Assembly: GCF_001428745.1 (NCBI RefSeq) | Contig: NZ_LMIO01000002.1 | Span: forward strand, 496,001-560,000 | Reading direction: 5' to 3' | Origin: Leifsonia sp. Root227 | GTDB lineage: Bacteria > Actinomycetota > Actinomycetes > Actinomycetales > Microbacteriaceae | Length of the DNA stretch: 64,000 nt | Shown here: positions 61,073 to 64,000 of the stretch, piece after piece | Position numbering within the stretch: the stretch's first letter is position 1 | Layout of the letters: every line of letters starts with the position of its first letter | Translations under genes and position numbers: made by a program | Notes under the pieces: model-generated | Databases searched by the model: none | Told to the model about the DNA's origin: nothing | The model's input: only the letters and a program-made list of their open reading frames with translations

Positions 61073-61774
61073 CTAGAGCGCGAGGGCGTTCGGGGCGAGC
61101 TTGGCCTCGATCGTCTTGGCGACGATCTCCTGGCCCGTCGGATTCGGGTGGATGCCGTCCGGCTGCACCCACTCGGCGTGGCCCACGAGTGGGAAACCGA
61201 TGTCGACGAGTGTGCCGTCCACGTCGTGGATGGCCGCTGTGAACGCGTCGTCGACCATCGTGATGGTCTGCGGCGGCTGGTCAGCTCCCCAGACGGCCGT
61301 CACGCCGATGATGTGCGCGTGCGGGAACGTCGAGCGCAGCGTGCCCAGGAGCTCTGTGCTCTTCTGAGCAAGCGCCGCCGGGTCCTCCAGCCGGTCGTTC
61401 CTGGTCGCGGCGATCAGGATGTAGTCGGGCTTCAGCTTCACGGCCTGGTCGACCTGCTGCTGGAAGGTCGTGCCGTTCCAACCGGGGTGCAGGAAGCCGG
61501 AGCCGGAGACGGCGAGGTCGGTGAGCTGCCACTTGTGGGTCTTCGCCACCAGCGACGGCCACGCCTGATCCTGCCGGATTCCCTTGCCGAAGGCGATGGA
61601 ATCGCCGATCGCGACGGCCACGGGCCGCTCAGCGACCTGGGGTGCGGGGGCGGCGGAGCGCAGCCCGGCGACGGGTTCCTGCGGGGCGCCGGCCGAGCAT
61701 CCGGTGAGGACGACGACGGCGGCCGTGGCAGCGGCGAAAAGGGCCACTCGAAGGCCACGGGTAGACAGACGCAC
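61073..61774 (-). CDS. SGNH/GDSL-type hydrolase lipoprotein (first of a pair)
   Basis: A 233-residue protein on a GTG start. The signal peptide ends in a lipobox VVLTGC. The SGNH signature has block I AIGDSIAFGKGI (catalytic Ser in GDS), a Gly/Asn pair in the middle (SGSGFLHPGWN, AATRNDRLE) and block V DGIHPNPTGQEIV (Asp and His). So it is probably an esterase or acyl-removing enzyme on the outer face. TACTCT lies six bases before the start. It is a close relative of the next minus-strand gene, from which it is separated by 59 bases. Confidence 0.8.
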   Translation of the reverse strand: MRLSTRGLRVALFAAATAAVVVLTGCSAGAPQEPVAGLRSAAPAPQVAERPVAVAIGDSIAFGKGIRQDQAWPSLVAKTHKWQLTDLAVSGSGFLHPGWNGTTFQQQVDQAVKLKPDYILIAATRNDRLEDPAALAQKSTELLGTLRSTFPHAHIIGVTAVWGADQPPQTITMVDDAFTAAIHDVDGTLVDIGFPLVGHAEWVQPDGIHPNPTGQEIVAKTIEAKLAPNALAL

Positions 61775-61780
61775 GGAGCG

Positions 61781-61786
61781 AGAGTA
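61781..61786 (-). promoter_or_regulatory. Putative -10 (TACTCT) of the first SGNH gene
   Basis: TACTCT on the minus strand, six bases before the GTG at 61774. Confidence 0.4.
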
Positions 61787-61833
61787 AATGCACGAACCTG
61801 CGTGGAAGCTGTGTGTTTTGGAAGGTGCGGTTC

Positions 61834-62562
61834 TCAGCGCGAGACGGCGGTGTCCGTCTTGGTCGTGATGCGCGCTGCGGCGATCTTGTCGGCGATCAGA
61901 CCGGCGAGCAGATGCTGGCCGTCCGCGGTGGGATGCACGTTGTCCTTCTGCACCAGATCGGCGCGGTTCTGGAACGGCTGGCCCACATCCACCCAGGTGC
62001 CGTCCACGGCCAGGACGGCGCTGCGGACGATGCTCGCGACCACCGGAGTGGCCGGCGTCGGCGTGCCGGCTCCCCAGATCGGCCCGACGCCGATGATGAC
62101 CGCATCCGGAAGGGCCGTGCGGAGCCGCTGGAGCTGAGCCGTCGCAGTGTTCTTGAGCTCGATCGTCGAGCCGAGGGTGTCGTTGCGGGTCGCGGCGATG
62201 ATGACCACCTGCGGGCGAAGCGCGATGGCCTGGCTGACCTGCGCCTCGTATGTGTGCGTGTTGAGCCCCGGGGCGATGAAGCCGGAGGCGCTGTCGGCGA
62301 AGTCGTTGAGCGTCCAGCCGAACTGGTCGGCGACCAGGAACGGCCAGGCGTCGTCGTACGGCACGCCGTTGCCGATGGCGATGGAGTCGCCGATGGCCGC
62401 AGCGCGCACGGGCGCGCTGGACGTCGCCTGCGGGGTCGGGGTCGCTTCCGGCGCTCCTGTGAAGGTGGTTCCGCCCGCGAGGGAGGTGCACCCTGCGGTC
62501 ACAGCGATGACGATGGTGGCGACGGTGACGGCGGCGATTCGGGTTATCGGTCGGGCGAACAC
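61834..62562 (-). CDS. SGNH/GDSL-type hydrolase lipoprotein (second of a pair)
   Basis: A 242-residue paralogue of the neighbouring gene. Lipobox AVTAGC, block I AIGDSIAIGNGVPYDDAWPF (catalytic Ser), the AATRNDTLG turn with Asn, and block V DNVHPTADGQHLL (Asp and His) are all present, so the Ser-Asp-His triad seems complete. A Thr/Pro/Ala-rich linker follows the lipidated Cys. Tandem duplication and divergence is the likely origin. A -10-like TATGCT lies eight bases before the GTG start. Substrate unknown. Confidence 0.8.
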   Translation of the reverse strand: MFARPITRIAAVTVATIVIAVTAGCTSLAGGTTFTGAPEATPTPQATSSAPVRAAAIGDSIAIGNGVPYDDAWPFLVADQFGWTLNDFADSASGFIAPGLNTHTYEAQVSQAIALRPQVVIIAATRNDTLGSTIELKNTATAQLQRLRTALPDAVIIGVGPIWGAGTPTPATPVVASIVRSAVLAVDGTWVDVGQPFQNRADLVQKDNVHPTADGQHLLAGLIADKIAAARITTKTDTAVSR

Positions 62563-62570
62563 AGTTAGAC

Positions 62571-62576
62571 AGCATA
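62571..62576 (-). promoter_or_regulatory. Putative -10 (TATGCT) of the second SGNH gene
   Basis: TATGCT on the minus strand, eight bases before the GTG at 62562. Confidence 0.4.
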
Positions 62577-62623
62577 CGGTGCCGCCTCCCCGGGGAAGCT
62601 GAGGGGGACGGGCTCGCCGCAGA

Positions 62624-63760
62624 TCAGCTCCTGTCGAGCCCGTCGCGCAGCTCGTGGGTGAGGGAGCTGACGACGGCCTGCAGACTGCCGCCGTTCGCCT
62701 CGGCCACCCTGAGCTGTCGCTGATAGCTGGCGCCCTTCGACAGGATCACATCGACCGTCTCCAGTTCGGCGAGGCAGCCGAGGCGTTCCGCCGTGGGGGA
62801 GAGGTCGACGATCAGATCGCGCAGCGAGTCGGACACCAGCCGTTCGCTGCCGTCCGGCGCCGTGATGATCTCGGCGTCGAGCCCGTAGCGGGCCGCCCGC
62901 CACTTGTTCTCCCGCACGAACCACGGCTGGAGGGTCACCGGCTCCACGCCGTCGTCGAGCTGGCCGGACATCCGGTCGGTGAGGCAGTGGATGAGGGCCG
63001 CGACCGCTCCGACCTCGTCGGCCGTCGACAGACCGTCGCAGGCGCGCATCTCGACCGTGCCCCACTTCGGCGACGGCCGGATGTCCCAGCGCACCTCGCT
63101 GTGGTCGGTCACGACGCCCGTCGTCACCAGGTCCTGGACGTATTCCTCGTAGTTGGCCCAGCTGCCGAACTGCCAGGGCAGACCCGCGGTCGGGAGCTGC
63201 TGGAACATCAGCGCCCTGTTCGACGCGTATCCCGTGTTCGCGCCCGCCCAGAACGGGCTCGACGCGCTCAGCGCCTGCAGGTGCGGGTAGTAGGTGAGCA
63301 GGCCGTTGACGATGGGGAGCGCCTTGTCCCTGTCGTCGATGCCGACGTGCACGTGGATGCCCCAGATCATCATCTGCCTGCCCCACCACTGCGTGCGGTC
63401 GAGCAGGCGGTCGTAGCGCTCGTTCGGCGTGACCTTCTGGTCGAACCACTGCGCGAACGGGTGCGTTCCTGCGCACATCAACTCGACGCCGAGCGGGTCG
63501 ATCACCTCGCGGACGAGGCCGATCAGCCCCTGGAGGTCCTCGATCGCATCCGGCACGGTGCGGTGCACCTTACTCACCAGCTCGACGGTGTTGAGGAGCA
63601 GCTCGTGGGTGATCTGCGGATGCTCCTCGCCGTCTGTCGAGAGCGCGTCCAGCACCTCCTGAGCGATCTGGACGAGGTCTCCCGTGGATGCGTCGACCAG
63701 CGCGAGCTCCCATTCGACTCCGACGGTGGAACGCTCGGATTCCGAGAATTCGATCTGCAT
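62624..63760 (-). CDS. Carboxylate-amine ligase (YbdK type, GCS2 family)
   Basis: A 378-residue enzyme of the glutamate-cysteine ligase type 2 family, related to YbdK and EgtA. Such proteins join a carboxylate to an amine using ATP. Landmarks are SERSTVGVEWELALVD at the start, AGTHPFAQW, the conserved GIHVHVGI and EMRACDGLSTADEV. In actinobacteria the family can make gamma-glutamylcysteine for ergothioneine, but the gene set for that is not here. The ATG at 63760 gives the family's normal MQIEF start; upstream ATG at 63778 or TTG at 63790 are alternatives. TATTCT (63814-63809) may be its -10. Confidence 0.82.
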   Translation of the reverse strand: MQIEFSESERSTVGVEWELALVDASTGDLVQIAQEVLDALSTDGEEHPQITHELLLNTVELVSKVHRTVPDAIEDLQGLIGLVREVIDPLGVELMCAGTHPFAQWFDQKVTPNERYDRLLDRTQWWGRQMMIWGIHVHVGIDDRDKALPIVNGLLTYYPHLQALSASSPFWAGANTGYASNRALMFQQLPTAGLPWQFGSWANYEEYVQDLVTTGVVTDHSEVRWDIRPSPKWGTVEMRACDGLSTADEVGAVAALIHCLTDRMSGQLDDGVEPVTLQPWFVRENKWRAARYGLDAEIITAPDGSERLVSDSLRDLIVDLSPTAERLGCLAELETVDVILSKGASYQRQLRVAEANGGSLQAVVSSLTHELRDGLDRS

Positions 63761-63819
63761 AGTGGTCGTCCCAATCATCCGATTGTTCAAAGGGCGGCGT
63801 TGTCTGACAGAATAGCTAG

Positions 63820-63848
63820 TTGAGTTCCCTCGTACCCGACCCTCTAAT
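63820..63848 (+). promoter_or_regulatory. rpsP promoter
   Basis: -35 TTGAGT (63820-63825), a 17-bp spacer and -10 TCTAAT (63843-63848). The start would be near 63855, giving a leader of about 88 bases. Confidence 0.6.
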
Positions 63849-63875
63849 CAGGTGCGATGGAACACCATAGACCTC

Positions 63876-63905
63876 CTGCCGAGTGTGCCCCCACGCTCAC
63901 GGCAG
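63876..63905 (+). other. Imperfect hairpin in the rpsP leader
   Basis: CTGCCG (63876-63881) pairs with CGGCAG (63900-63905), with further partial pairing inside. It lies 38 bases before the rpsP GTG and could affect translation. Function not known. Confidence 0.35.
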
Positions 63906-63942
63906 ACAGTTCGTCACGTCACTCATACACACAGGAGAATTT

Positions 63943-64000
63943 GTGTCTGTCAAGATCCGTCTGAAGCGCCTCGGCAAGATCCGCGCACCGTACTACCGCA
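63943..64000 (+). CDS. rpsP: 30S ribosomal protein S16, N-terminal part
   Basis: The last 58 bases open with GTG and read MSVKIRLKRLGKIRAPYYR, the standard S16 start, after an AGGAG ribosome site six bases upstream. S16 binds the 5' domain of 16S rRNA in small-subunit assembly. The gene runs off the right edge. In many actinobacteria it is followed by a KH-domain gene, rimM and trmD, which would be outside the window. Confidence 0.92.
   Translation, partial: MSVKIRLKRLGKIRAPYYR

Overview
The window is chromosomal DNA of a high-GC Gram-positive actinobacterium. GC-rich codons, an yceD-rpmF-rnc-mutM block, a leuC-leuD-murA-plsC-gpsA-ddl-thiL run, FHA/Ser-Thr-kinase signalling and an smc-ftsY-ffh-rpsP arrangement point to the family Microbacteriaceae (Leifsonia-like). 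The genus is inference. I see no phage, insertion sequence, CRISPR array or rRNA operon, so this is mostly core genome with a few lineage-specific islands.

Layout. 1-8900: tail of a betaine-type binding protein, an AlaX-like editing protein, a NERD protein, two small unknown genes, a metallo-hydrolase/photolyase pair, a CopB-type copper ATPase behind a CsoR-like operator, a palindrome array, a DagK-type lipid kinase, tRNA-Glu(CTC) with its own promoter and terminator, and a KTSC protein. 8731-25337: a manganese-riboswitch-preceded terC overlapping a signalling and envelope operon: PP2C phosphatase, FHA protein, membrane Ser/Thr kinase, FHA-helix-turn-helix protein, a 1759-residue Ig/Fn3 surface protein, MoxR, DUF58, a catalytically dead transglutaminase-like protein, and a further FHA protein. 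25373-37079: a leucine leader peptide and attenuator, leuCD, murA, plsC, gpsA, ddl, a DUF3515 lipoprotein, thiL, rsmD, a TPR protein and recG. 37190-44809: coaD, a second MoxR-DUF58-transglutaminase set with an intact catalytic Cys and His, yceD, rpmF, rnc and mutM. 44810-51657: a second palindrome array, a double GNAT protein and the livJHMGF branched-chain amino acid transporter. 51687-64000: a perfect 27-bp inverted repeat, smc, a polytopic membrane protein, a CHAD protein, ftsY, a DUF2004 protein, ffh, two SGNH lipoproteins, a YbdK-type ligase and the start of rpsP.

How the parts fit. The 9989-25337 genes read as one phospho-signalling pathway (kinase, phosphatase, three FHA readers, one with a DNA-binding-like domain) joined to a surface protein and a MoxR/DUF58 chaperone-like pair. 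It is the best candidate here for an under-described system. Its link to a Mn2+ riboswitch through the terC/PP2C overlap is suggestive because PP2C enzymes need Mn2+ or Mg2+.

About twenty genes have a TANNNT-like hexamer ending 6-9 bases before the start codon and no clear Shine-Dalgarno, which suggests widespread leaderless transcription. Several divergent gene pairs have start codons only 24-48 bp apart, with two such hexamers back to back. All functional calls were made by reading motifs; no database search was run.
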